From: Myxococcales bacterium
Lineage (GTDB): Bacteria > Myxococcota > UBA727 > GCA-2721815
Reading direction: 5' to 3'
NCBI GenBank assembly: GCA_002721815.1
Contig: PBLQ01000056.1
Coordinates: 1 to 63,805 of the forward strand
Length of the DNA stretch: 63,805 nucleotides
Part shown: positions 51,167 through 59,925 of the stretch, in pieces
Layout: every line of letters starts with the position of its first letter
Numbering within the stretch: position 1 is the stretch's first letter
The notes under the pieces: generated by a model
Databases searched by the model: none
Seen by the model: the letters and a program-made list of their open reading frames with translations, nothing else
Told to the model about the DNA's origin: nothing
Position numbers and translations under genes: made by a program

Positions 51167-53827
51167 CTATTTTTTGATAAAATCCAACGGCGCGTCTTCG
51201 TCAGGTGACTCTTTGGCCACGGCCAAAATAGTATCCCCCGGCACAAATCGACCTTCGAGGATACATACCGACATGGGGTCTTGAACCAGCTTTTGAATGG
51301 CTCGCCTTAAAGGACGCGCTCCATAGGCCGGCTCGTAACCCGCGTCGATGACGATGGTTCGGGCTTCCTCGGTAAAATCGAGGGCCAACTCCTGGTAAGA
51401 GAGCAGGGTGTCCAATTTTTTAAACTGAATCGCGGCAATGGCCTCAATATTTTGTCGGGTCAAGCCATGAAACATGGTGATTTCGTCCACGCGATTTAAA
51501 AACTCGGGTCTAAAATGCGAGCGCAGCTCAGCCATGGCTTTTTCTTTTGCGTCGTCTTCAATGGTACCATCATCGATACTGGCCTCTAATAAGTGATAAG
51601 AACCGATATTTGAAGTCATGATAATCACAGTGTTTCGAAAATCCACCGGACGGGACTGGCTGTCGGTAAGCCGGCCTTCATCTAAAACCTGAAGCAAGAT
51701 ATTAAAGACGTCGGGATGGGCTTTTTCCACCTCGTCGAAGAGCACCACCGAGTAGGGTCGCCTGCGAACGGCCTCGGTCAGCTGCCCGCCTTCATCCGCT
51801 CCTTTATACCCGGGTGGCGCCCCAATCAAGCGTGCCACAGAGTGTTTTTCCATGAACTCCGACATGTCCAAACGCACCAACGCTTTTTCATTGTCGAAGA
51901 GAAAATGAGTCACCGCCTTGGCCAATTCTGTTTTGCCAACACCCGTGGGTCCCAAGAAGAAAAAGCTGCCCACAGGTCGAGAGGGGTCTTGCAAACCTGC
52001 ACGAGAACGACGAACCGCATCCGCAATTCCGCCAATGGCCTCTGCCTGTCCGATAACGCGTTCACCCAAACGTTGCTCCATTCGCACCAGCTTGGTCCGC
52101 TCCTCTTCGAGCATGCTTGCCACTGGGATGCCGGTGATCTCGCCCACCACCTCGGCAATGTCCTCAGCACAGACTTCTTGGTTGACCAGCTTCCCTTTTT
52201 GATGGAGGGCAGCGAGTTTCTCTTCGGTTTCCTTCAGCTCCTCTTTGAGGCGAGCGACCTGCTCCACAAGCTCCCCTGCCACTGTGATGGCTTTTTCTTC
52301 GCGGGCTTTGCTCAGTTCATCTTCACTGTGCGCCAAACTCTCGGTGAGGGCACCCATGGATTGAATCAAGCTCAACTCTTCTTCCCATTGCATTCTGAAG
52401 CCTTTTGCTTCCTCTCTCAACACGGTGATTTCGCCGTCCAATCTTTGTCGTTCTTTATTGGCGTCTTCGGTTTCTTCTTGACCCAGTGCTTCTTTTTCAA
52501 TCTGGAGCAACGTGATCTGCCTTTCGGCATTATCGATTTCGATGGGTACTGAATCGATTTCCACTTTCAATCGTGCTGCTGCCTCATCGACCAAATCCAG
52601 CGCCTTGTCCGGCAACGCACGGTCGGTGATGTATCGCTCTGCGAACTGTACTGCCGCCACCAACGCTGCATCCACCACTCGGACCCCATGGTAACTCTCG
52701 AAACGGTTTTTCACCCCGCGCAAAATGCGCAAAGCCTCGGCAGGCGTGGGCTCTTGAACCTGTACGGATTGAAACCGGCGATCCAGCGCCGCGTCTTTTT
52801 CAATGCTGTTGCGAAACTCATCAGGTGTGGTGGCGCCCAGTACCTGAATTTCCCCTCGCGCTAGTGCGGGCTTCAAAAGATTTGAGGCATCGGACGCCCC
52901 GTCGCCACCAGCCCCGACCAATGTATGTATTTCATCAACAAACAATAGGATTTGGCCGTCGGAGGATTTCACGGCCGACATCACCTGTTTTAAGCGGGCT
53001 TCGAACTGCCCTCTGAGGGTCGCTCCCGCCAACAATGCGCCGATATCCAAGGCCAAAAGTTCTTTACCCTTAAGCGCCGAAGGCACGTCGCCACTGGCGA
53101 TCCTCTGGGCCAACCCTTCAATGATGGCATTTTTACCAACTCCCGGTGTTCCGATCAGAACGGGGTTGTTTTTGGTGCGGCGAGACAAAACTTGAATGAT
53201 GCGGCGCATTTCTAAATCGCGACCAATGATTTTATTGAGTTCACCCGATTTGGCCATTTGAGTGAGGTTTCTTGTCACGCTGTCGAGCACTTCTCGATCG
53301 TTGGGCTTTGCGCCCGCCGTTTTCGGTTTGGCAGCGGCCACCGGTTGCGGCGCCGATTTTTTTTGTGTCTTGCCATTGGCAGATTTGGCGGTTGGCTGGC
53401 TTCTTTTGGTCCCCAAATTGAGCAAGTTCTTCTTGGTGAGTCCCGTGGAGCGCAAGATGCGCCCCGCCCCACTTTGGCAAATGGCACCATCGCTGATGGA
53501 AAACACCAGGTCCAAGAGACTGACTTCTTTTTCCCCTTTTTTGGTGGCCAACACTTCGGCCGCGGAGGTCACTTTGACCAACTGGGGAGAAAAATGCGTT
53601 TCCGCATCCACAGCGCGCGGGTATTTGGCCAGCTCCAGATCCAACCGGGACTGGATGTTCTGCGGGTTCACCGCCAATTTTTGCATCAACGCCCCCATGA
53701 TGCTGGTATCCATGAGCGCGGACAACAGGTGTTCGGGCTCCACGGCCCGATGCTCTTTTTCACGGGTCAGGGCCTGGGCGGCGGTCAAAACGGCCTGGGA
53801 TTCATTGGCATAACGGGACAGATTCAT
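51167..53827 (-). CDS. clpB: ClpB-like AAA+ disaggregase with altered first Walker A
   Basis: An 886-aa protein. Clp-N domain (1-140), a long Lys/Ala/Pro linker (about 142-178), NBD1 (about 190-410), a coiled-coil M domain (about 410-540), and NBD2 with G-P-T-G-V-G-K-T-E-L-A-K. ClpB rescues aggregated protein with DnaK. In NBD1 the Walker A reads G-T-P-G-V-G-K-N, with Asn (codon at 53129-53131) where Thr or Ser normally binds Mg. Walker B (L-F-V-D-E-I-H) and the arginine finger region are intact. A 53-aa acidic gene lies 3 bases upstream. Confidence 0.93.
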   Translation of the reverse strand: MNLSRYANESQAVLTAAQALTREKEHRAVEPEHLLSALMDTSIMGALMQKLAVNPQNIQSRLDLELAKYPRAVDAETHFSPQLVKVTSAAEVLATKKGEKEVSLLDLVFSISDGAICQSGAGRILRSTGLTKKNLLNLGTKRSQPTAKSANGKTQKKSAPQPVAAAKPKTAGAKPNDREVLDSVTRNLTQMAKSGELNKIIGRDLEMRRIIQVLSRRTKNNPVLIGTPGVGKNAIIEGLAQRIASGDVPSALKGKELLALDIGALLAGATLRGQFEARLKQVMSAVKSSDGQILLFVDEIHTLVGAGGDGASDASNLLKPALARGEIQVLGATTPDEFRNSIEKDAALDRRFQSVQVQEPTPAEALRILRGVKNRFESYHGVRVVDAALVAAVQFAERYITDRALPDKALDLVDEAAARLKVEIDSVPIEIDNAERQITLLQIEKEALGQEETEDANKERQRLDGEITVLREEAKGFRMQWEEELSLIQSMGALTESLAHSEDELSKAREEKAITVAGELVEQVARLKEELKETEEKLAALHQKGKLVNQEVCAEDIAEVVGEITGIPVASMLEEERTKLVRMEQRLGERVIGQAEAIGGIADAVRRSRAGLQDPSRPVGSFFFLGPTGVGKTELAKAVTHFLFDNEKALVRLDMSEFMEKHSVARLIGAPPGYKGADEGGQLTEAVRRRPYSVVLFDEVEKAHPDVFNILLQVLDEGRLTDSQSRPVDFRNTVIIMTSNIGSYHLLEASIDDGTIEDDAKEKAMAELRSHFRPEFLNRVDEITMFHGLTRQNIEAIAAIQFKKLDTLLSYQELALDFTEEARTIVIDAGYEPAYGARPLRRAIQKLVQDPMSVCILEGRFVPGDTILAVAKESPDEDAPLDFIKK

Positions 53828-53830
53828 GAT

Positions 53831-53992
53831 CTAGTCGTCCTCCTCGGGCTCTAAAGGCTCGGTAGGAATGGTCGCGGGATCGTACCCGAGATCTTCGCCT
53901 GGCGCTTCCCCGACCATCATGGTCCTGTAACGCTCTGATTTATCTTCTTTTTTTTCTTCGTCGGGTTGAATTTCGGGTTCTTTGGGATCCAT
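53831..53992 (-). CDS. Small acidic protein upstream of clpB
   Basis: A 53-aa reading frame, M-D-P-K-E-P-E-I-Q-P-D-E-E-K-K ending E-P-L-E-P-E-E-D-D. AGAGG lies 6 bases before the ATG at 53992, and the stop is 3 bases before the clpB start. The ribosome site and spacing support a real gene translated with clpB. No family recognised; an adaptor or charge-rich partner is speculation. Confidence 0.7.
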   Translation of the reverse strand: MDPKEPEIQPDEEKKEDKSERYRTMMVGEAPGEDLGYDPATIPTEPLEPEEDD

Positions 53993-54128
53993 GTTCGCCT
54001 CTTGAGGGGTGTGTTTATTATTTTACGACTTTCCATGGCTCGATCATAAGAAATTACCCCCTTTCGGATCCAAAAATCCATGCAAAATCCCTGTTGGCGG
54101 CACCCTTTTTGCGCGCTAGGGTGGTTTT

Positions 54129-55652
54129 ATGAGTGATTCTATTCCATTTCCAGAGCCGCCCCCCTCTTTTGAGGAGGATCCCGAAGCCGTAGACCCCACA
54201 GAAGGGCTGGTCCAAGCCACCCAGGCCACGCTGGGCAATTTGCTCGATGCATTGGCCGAAAAAAACGAGTCCATCGCCACCCAACAGGCAGGCGATATTC
54301 TCAAAACAGCACGGACCCCACCCCATGCCATGGATGCCGAACGCGCGGTCTTAGGTGGGTTGCTCTTGGATCCCCGCGCCTTTGATGAAGTCATGGACGA
54401 GGGTCTCGCGGGCGAAGATTTCTATCGACAATCACACGGGGTCATTTATGCATGTATGGGCAAACTTCATAATCATGGCGAGCCCATCGACACACTGACC
54501 GTCACCGACGCATTGATGAAGTCAGGCGAGATAGAACAAGCCGGAGGGGCCGCGGCCATTGCCCAACTGGCGTCTTTGCTGCCCACCACCGCACATGTCC
54601 GCGCGCACGCTAAACTGGTCCGCGAAAAAGCCTTGTTGCGCCGCATGATCGAGGCAGCGACGGGGATTGTCACCAATGCCTACCGCAATGACAAAAAAGT
54701 TGCTGAGGTGGTTGATGAAGCAGAAAGAGCAATTTTAGCTATCTCAGAGCGCTCCACCCGCAAAGGCTTTATTCCCATCGACGAACTGGTAAAACGGGTG
54801 ACCGCGAAACTTGAACAAATGTACGAACAGAAGTCTGCGGTGACCGGGATTCCGACAGGGTTTGTCGACCTCGACAAATACACCAGTGGGTTTCAACCCG
54901 GGGATTTGGTGATTGTTGCCGCCCGTCCCTCTATGGGCAAAACGGCCTTTACCCTCAACATCACCACCCATGTGGCCATGCGTGAGCAACGAGGGGTCGC
55001 TTTCTTCTCTTGTGAGATGGGCTCAGAACAACTGGTCATGCGCATGGTCGGGGCGGAGGCACGCATCGACTTGGGCAACCTCAAACGCGGTTTTATCAAG
55101 CAAAGCGAGTTCAGTGAGTTGGTACGGGCCTCGGGCGAATTGGGGGATGCCCCCATGTACATTGATGAAACCCCGAGCCTGAGCATCGGCGAAATGCGCA
55201 ACAAATGTCGGCGACTGAAACAACGTTATGACATTGATTTGATCATTGTGGATTACCTTCAACTCATGCACGGCCCACCGGGGATGGATAACAAGGCCAC
55301 CGAAGTGGGTGAGATTTCTCGCGGTCTCAAAGCCATCGCTCGTGAACTAAAGGTTCCAGTGATTGCATTGTCTCAGCTCAACCGTCAAGTGGAACAACGT
55401 GCTGACCGACGTCCCATGCTGTCTGACTTACGGGAGTCAGGGGCCATCGAACAAGATGCCGACGTCATCGCATTCCTGTATCGCGAAGAATATTATCTCC
55501 AAGAAAAAACACCCGAAGATAAGTTAGGGACCGCCGAACTCATCGTGGCCAAACATCGTAATGGCCCCACGGGAGTGGTGAACCTGCGTTTCTTCAACAA
55601 CATCACCCGATTTGAGAACTTAGATCGGTCGCAGGGTGATTACGCCCCATAA
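54129..55652 (+). CDS. dnaB: Replicative DNA helicase DnaB
   Basis: A 507-aa protein, AGGGTGG before the ATG. An N-terminal extension of about 55 residues precedes the DnaB N-domain (P-H-A-M-D-A-E-R-A-V-L-G-G). The RecA-like domain has Walker A A-A-R-P-S-M-G-K-T-A, Walker B L-I-I-V-D-Y-L-Q-L-M and S-Q-L-N-R-Q-V-E-Q-R. It unwinds DNA at the replication fork. The last 13 bases overlap the convergent outer-membrane gene. Confidence 0.97.
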   Translation: MSDSIPFPEPPPSFEEDPEAVDPTEGLVQATQATLGNLLDALAEKNESIATQQAGDILKTARTPPHAMDAERAVLGGLLLDPRAFDEVMDEGLAGEDFYRQSHGVIYACMGKLHNHGEPIDTLTVTDALMKSGEIEQAGGAAAIAQLASLLPTTAHVRAHAKLVREKALLRRMIEAATGIVTNAYRNDKKVAEVVDEAERAILAISERSTRKGFIPIDELVKRVTAKLEQMYEQKSAVTGIPTGFVDLDKYTSGFQPGDLVIVAARPSMGKTAFTLNITTHVAMREQRGVAFFSCEMGSEQLVMRMVGAEARIDLGNLKRGFIKQSEFSELVRASGELGDAPMYIDETPSLSIGEMRNKCRRLKQRYDIDLIIVDYLQLMHGPPGMDNKATEVGEISRGLKAIARELKVPVIALSQLNRQVEQRADRRPMLSDLRESGAIEQDADVIAFLYREEYYLQEKTPEDKLGTAELIVAKHRNGPTGVVNLRFFNNITRFENLDRSQGDYAP

Positions 55653-56602
55653 GGGTCGAAGAAAAATTTGAGGGCGAAACTCAACTGCCGCTCTGAAACC
55701 CAATCCAGGTTTTGACGAAAAGCCACATCAAAAGCGAAAGATGGAAAAATGCAGCCCGCGCCAGCGCTGAGGTGCTGTTTATCCATGTCCCAATCTTTCT
55801 CATATCCCATGCGTAAAGGCACAAACGACATTAGTAGGTACTCTGCCCCAACGCTCAACACACCGCGATCGCTTTACTGGGCGGGATAATGGTAATCCAC
55901 ACTCAGCCCCAAGTCTCTCAGTGGCCCCGAATTGGGCGCCAAGGGTTGCATCACCCCTGCAGGATTGGGCATGGCGCCCGCGACGGTTCCCGTTGATCCA
56001 AAAAGTGCCGAAAATGGCCCCAGGTTCCAGGCCAACCCCAAACCTACGGAAACAGGCATGCGGTCGCTCACCACCGGGACCAGATTGTAACCCACTGCTG
56101 CGAGGTTGAGGCCACCAGGAATCATCACCAACATTCCCAAGTCTGCGGATAGGATATTGTTAGGATTGCCAACCAGCGCATCCAAGAGATTCACATATTT
56201 TAGGCCAGTTCCCACATTCACGATGCTGGGCACCAGTGGCACGGCCAGCGCTAAGGTAGCGGTATGACTGCGTGAAATTTGCTCGTTATTCAAATCCCAA
56301 CCAGAAAAAGCATAACCGATTCCCGCGGAGACAAAAGGTGACTTTGAATCCACCACTGAAATATTGATGTCTTGTTGGCCTAAAGAGAAATCGGTCAAAT
56401 AATGGGCTTCAGGGCTGTATCTCGGCAGTTGTGGTAAACCCGCGGGATTAAAATAAATGGCATCATTTCCAGTGGCGATGGCCCGGTATGCCCCTCCCAA
56501 TGATTTGGCACGTGTTCCCACGAAATCCTGAGCCCAGGAAGGCGCGGTAAAGCCCGTAAAGCCCACCACCAGAACATAAAATAGGATGGAAAAACGTTTC
56601 AT
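55640..56602 (-). pseudogene. PorV/UPF0164-like outer-membrane protein split by an in-frame TAA
   Basis: ATG at 56602 (or 56605), with AAAGG upstream. Signal ends A-P-S-W-A. The protein has the N-terminal G-T-R-A-K-S-L-G-G-A-Y-R-A and Y-F-N-P-A-G-L pattern of FadL/PorV-like barrels. At codon 243 (55874-55876) the frame hits TAA after D-Y-H-Y-P-A-Q. The same frame then continues 76 residues (S-D-R-G-V-L-S-V-G-A-E-Y-L-L...) with matching barrel strands to a final TAA at 55640. The two parts are clearly one gene. A single base change explains it; sequence error is possible. Confidence 0.8.
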
Positions 56603-56823
56603 CATGGCGCCTTTGGCTGTCGTGCGGATTTTTGCAGAGTTTGGGCAATGAAGAAAGTTTTTGTTGGTGAACACCTCAGATCACTGATCGCGGGACTGGC
56701 AGGAACCTGCGTTACTTATTGAAACTTTAACAAGCAGAAAAATCGAAAAAGCATTATGCTACCACTGATCTTTAGATAATAACGGACGCTTTCGAGGGCG
56801 AGTTAAATGCCCGGGTGGAAACC

Positions 56824-57378
56824 ATGACGAACAAACACCAAGAAAAATGGGTATGGGTGGACTTGGAGATGACAGGCCTCGATCCAGAGACTTGCGTCAT
56901 CATCGAAGTGGCCGTCATTGTCACAGACACCGAGTTCAATGAAGAAGCTCAATATGAAGGTGTTATTTGGCAACCCGATGAACGCTTAGAAGAAATGATA
57001 CCCTTCGTGAAGCAAATGCACACTGCCAATGGGCTCATCCAAAAAGTGAAAAAAAGCCAACTCCAACTGGAGCAAGCTGAAGATGCGATTCTCGAAATGC
57101 TAAAGGCCAACGTGGCGGAGGGCAAAGGACTGTTGGCCGGCAATTCAGTATGGCAAGATCGAAGGTTCCTCACCAAGTATATGCCAAAGGTGGAAGCCTA
57201 TTTGCACTACCGCCAAATCGATGTGTCATCGCTCAAAGTCTTGGCCAGCGCATGGCACCCCAAAGATGGTTCCCCACCCAACAAAAGCAGCAACCACACC
57301 GCGCTTTCCGATATTCGCGCTTCTATGCAAGAGCTACAATTTTATCGCGGTCGTTTTTTTGAAAGTTCGGCCTCTTAA
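56824..57378 (+). CDS. orn: Oligoribonuclease
   Basis: ATG at 56824 (a GTG at 56815 is possible); 184 aa. DEDDh exonuclease residues: W-V-D-L-E-M-T-G-L-D, G-N-S-V-W-Q-D-R-R-F, Y-R-Q-I-D-V-S-S-L-K and N-H-T-A-L-S-D-I. It degrades 2-5 nt RNA and pGpG. The stop codons of orn and the convergent CsgG-like gene interlock (TTAA). Confidence 0.96.
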   Translation: MTNKHQEKWVWVDLEMTGLDPETCVIIEVAVIVTDTEFNEEAQYEGVIWQPDERLEEMIPFVKQMHTANGLIQKVKKSQLQLEQAEDAILEMLKANVAEGKGLLAGNSVWQDRRFLTKYMPKVEAYLHYRQIDVSSLKVLASAWHPKDGSPPNKSSNHTALSDIRASMQELQFYRGRFFESSAS

Positions 57379-58481
57379 AATTCGGCCATGGCATCGTCGA
57401 GAGACTCCGCGTCGACGCCCGAAAAATAAGCATCGGTAATTCCAAAAACCCAAACCAACGCGGCAGCTCCAGCGAAACCGCCAGCCAGTGAATACTGCAT
57501 GTTTGCGGTGGCACGCATTTCTGCCAGATTTACTTGATCTTCTTGGGTAACGTTAGCGCCCTCAACCGGTGCCCACGTTAGATAATTTTGCTCCAGACTA
57601 TAGCCCAAGCCGTAAGAAACACCGGCGGCCAACAAGGATGTGGCCATGGCCCCACCCACCACAGCTGCTTTCATTTTTTGTCGATTATAGAACTGGCCCC
57701 AGCCCGGTACCAACATGGAGCGTATGGCGGCGGCCCCCTTGGAGCGCAACACCACCGCATCCGCGGAGAATGCCAGCAAATCTCCTTTGGAGACTTCTAC
57801 CAACTCAGCCACAAACACTTGACCTGTCTTGGCGTCCACGACACGTGCCGTCACTTGAAAGGACGGCCCTTTGTCAATGACCTGCCCCACCACCAAAGCC
57901 TGGGCGCCAGCCAAAGCCCCCACAGAAACAGCTTTATCTGCGTCCACCAAACCCATTTGGGATAGTCCTTGCTCGGCGATGATTTGATTGAGAGAGCCGC
58001 GCTCCACGAGATTGAACCGATGGGTTCTCACCAAGTCTGTCATGATGTGTTCGCTCACCACCAAACCCAGTTGGCGATTTTCGGTCTCTTCGCCCACATT
58101 GTCGAAGGGAAATACAGCAAAAAATTGGTCGCGATGGTCACCGGGCAGGCGTTTAAGGCCCAGCGCCATTGCATCGCCGAGACGACGCATTTGAACGTCA
58201 AAGCCTGAAGCTTCCACTTTCCTGAAAGGCGGTGGGTTATCAGGGGCCTGCGTTGGAAGTGGTACCGTCTCCGAAGGACCGTTCATCTGCTTTAGGGCCT
58301 CTTCACTGGCCACCGCCTTTGCGGCAGTATCGTTTTCGGAGTCAATTGCAGCGTTATTTTCCTGTGGCTCAGAGGCTACAGTTTGTTGCTGTTCCCGCGC
58401 GTCCAAGTCGCTCGAAAACATTACCAAAGCGCATAGCACGCCGAGAGTCATCATTCGCAACTGCACCATGTTTTTTCCCAT
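57375..58481 (-). CDS. CsgG/FlgO-like protein with C-terminal DUF5683-like membrane domain
   Basis: ATG 58481 chosen (368 aa); 58469 also possible. Signal-like N-terminus. Residues 110-260 resemble the CsgG/TolB N-type fold (V-V-S-E-H-I-M-T-D-L, F-N-L-V-E-R-G-S-L-N-Q-I-I-A-E-Q-G-L-S, A-L-V-V-G-Q-V). From about 265 come M-L-V-P-G-W-G-Q-F-Y-N and membrane helices as in DUF5683 proteins. Probably an envelope assembly or accessory factor; exact role unknown. Confidence 0.75.
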   Translation of the reverse strand: MGKNMVQLRMMTLGVLCALVMFSSDLDAREQQQTVASEPQENNAAIDSENDTAAKAVASEEALKQMNGPSETVPLPTQAPDNPPPFRKVEASGFDVQMRRLGDAMALGLKRLPGDHRDQFFAVFPFDNVGEETENRQLGLVVSEHIMTDLVRTHRFNLVERGSLNQIIAEQGLSQMGLVDADKAVSVGALAGAQALVVGQVIDKGPSFQVTARVVDAKTGQVFVAELVEVSKGDLLAFSADAVVLRSKGAAAIRSMLVPGWGQFYNRQKMKAAVVGGAMATSLLAAGVSYGLGYSLEQNYLTWAPVEGANVTQEDQVNLAEMRATANMQYSLAGGFAGAAALVWVFGITDAYFSGVDAESLDDAMAEF

Positions 58482-58542
58482 CTGTCCGCTGGACGTCTGA
58501 AAAGTAACAAATCTGGCATTCAATGTCTCGTCTCAGCCAGAC

Positions 58543-58576
58543 AAAAAAAAACCGAGCCGCATTGGCTCGGTTTTTT
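58543..58576 (-). terminator. Terminator after the parvulin gene
   Basis: Stem ACCGAGCC (58551-58558) / GGCTCGGT (58564-58571), loop of 5, flanked by an A tract on the left and a T tract on the right, so it can stop transcription on either strand. On the minus strand it ends the parvulin transcript before the CsgG-like gene. Confidence 0.85.
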
Positions 58577-58595
58577 GTATCACTAACCCTTTGAG

Positions 58596-59798
58596 TTATT
58601 TCGCTTTCTTAGGAGCTTCTTTGTCTTTGGCATCTGCCGTTTTGTCCACAGGCTTTGGCCCAGGTAATTTGGCGCGCTTCACCAAGTCTTTAGGATTGAT
58701 GGGCTTACCGCCAGGTCCTGTGGGCTGAATGCTGGGTCGTTTGTTGTTAAGAGAAACGCCGGGCTCCAAAATGGCCACCTTGATCTCTTCTCGCAACTGC
58801 TTGAGCAGTTCACGTTTTTTCTTCGATTTTTCACGCGCAGTTAAAGTGGTTTTGATGGAGTCTTTCACTTCATCAAAAGAACGCTGACGCTCAGCCTTTT
58901 TATCGAACACTCGGATCACATGGAAACCAAACTGGGTTTCGATGGGACCGAGGGTAGCGCCTTTTTTGGCTTTAAATGCTGCGTCTTCAAATGCTTTCAC
59001 CATGCGGCCACGAGAGAAGAAACCCAAGTCACCACCACGGCTGGCCGTGGGGCCTTCGCTATTTTCTTTGGCCAATGCTGCGAAACCAGCGGCATCTGCT
59101 TTTTTGGCCTTTTTGAAAAGTTCTTTAGCCTTGGTTTGCTTTTCTTTTTTCTGGGCTGGCGTCATTTCTTTGCTGACCTTCAATAGGATATGACTCGCCT
59201 TCACTTGTTCACGTTGCTTGTAACGGTCAACGTTCTTTTCGTAGTAAGCTTTGGTGTCTTCGTCAGAAGGGTCACCCGCGCCCATAATTTTGGCGAACAG
59301 GTTTTCACGAAGCATGTTGGATTTGAGGTCTTTTTTGACGTCTTCAACCCCTTGCCCGGTACGCTCTAAATATTTCTGAAAGTTTTCATCTTTACCGAAA
59401 CGCTTTTTATGCTCTGCAAACTTCGTGTCGAGTTCGGCATCGGCCACAGTGATACCTTCTTTACCGGCTTTCACCTCGATCAAAGTATCGTCAACCAACT
59501 TACGAATGATATTCTCTTTAAGTCGCTTACCCAACGCTACTGGAATATCACGACCTGCACGCTCAAAGCGTTTTTTGGTGCGCGCCATTTGCTGGTTATA
59601 AGCGTCACGGGAGATCTCAATGTCGCCTACTTTTGCTACGGGGCCGGTACCACCTTCTGCGGGCTTGGTAGCGTTTGCCGGTTCACTTTTTTCTTCTACT
59701 TTGCTCGCATCTTTTTTGGCAGTGCAACCGGCGAAAGCCAGCGCGGCACCAAAAGCGGAGAACACTAAAACCTGAAAGGGCTTCTTTAGTTTAATCAC
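58596..59798 (-). CDS. Parvulin-type peptidyl-prolyl isomerase lipoprotein
   Basis: GTG at 59798, with AGAGG upstream, chosen over ATG 59837, which has no ribosome site; 400 aa. Lipobox F-A-G-C at about 21-24. A SurA/PrsA-like N-terminal chaperone region (about 50-195) and one parvulin domain (about 200-300: A-S-H-I-L-L, S-E-G-P-T-A-S-R-G-G-D-L-G-F-F, G-F-H-V-I-R-V). A Lys/Pro-rich tail follows. It helps fold exported proteins, many of which are encoded nearby. Confidence 0.92.
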   Translation of the reverse strand: MIKLKKPFQVLVFSAFGAALAFAGCTAKKDASKVEEKSEPANATKPAEGGTGPVAKVGDIEISRDAYNQQMARTKKRFERAGRDIPVALGKRLKENIIRKLVDDTLIEVKAGKEGITVADAELDTKFAEHKKRFGKDENFQKYLERTGQGVEDVKKDLKSNMLRENLFAKIMGAGDPSDEDTKAYYEKNVDRYKQREQVKASHILLKVSKEMTPAQKKEKQTKAKELFKKAKKADAAGFAALAKENSEGPTASRGGDLGFFSRGRMVKAFEDAAFKAKKGATLGPIETQFGFHVIRVFDKKAERQRSFDEVKDSIKTTLTAREKSKKKRELLKQLREEIKVAILEPGVSLNNKRPSIQPTGPGGKPINPKDLVKRAKLPGPKPVDKTADAKDKEAPKKAK

Positions 59799-59884
59799 GA
59801 TCCAACCTCTTCTTTTCTCGTTTAGAAACAACACCATTTAGCGGTGTCTTGATCGATTAAGTTTCAGGGGGGTGTTACCTCTGA

Positions 59885-59906
59885 ACCCACTTCCGTTCAA
59901 GTGGGT
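59885..59906. other. Perfect 8-bp hairpin upstream of the parvulin gene
   Basis: ACCCACTT (59885-59892), loop CCGTTC, AAGTGGGT (59899-59906). No T run on either side. It could be an operator or a message-end structure for the nucleotidyltransferase gene. Confidence 0.4.
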
Positions 59907-59925
59907 ATAGACGTTCAAAACGCTT

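Noticed and set aside
55640-55861. A separate 73-aa gene after the barrel gene
   Set aside because: It is in the same frame as the upstream part and supplies the missing barrel C-terminus; it is the tail of a broken gene.
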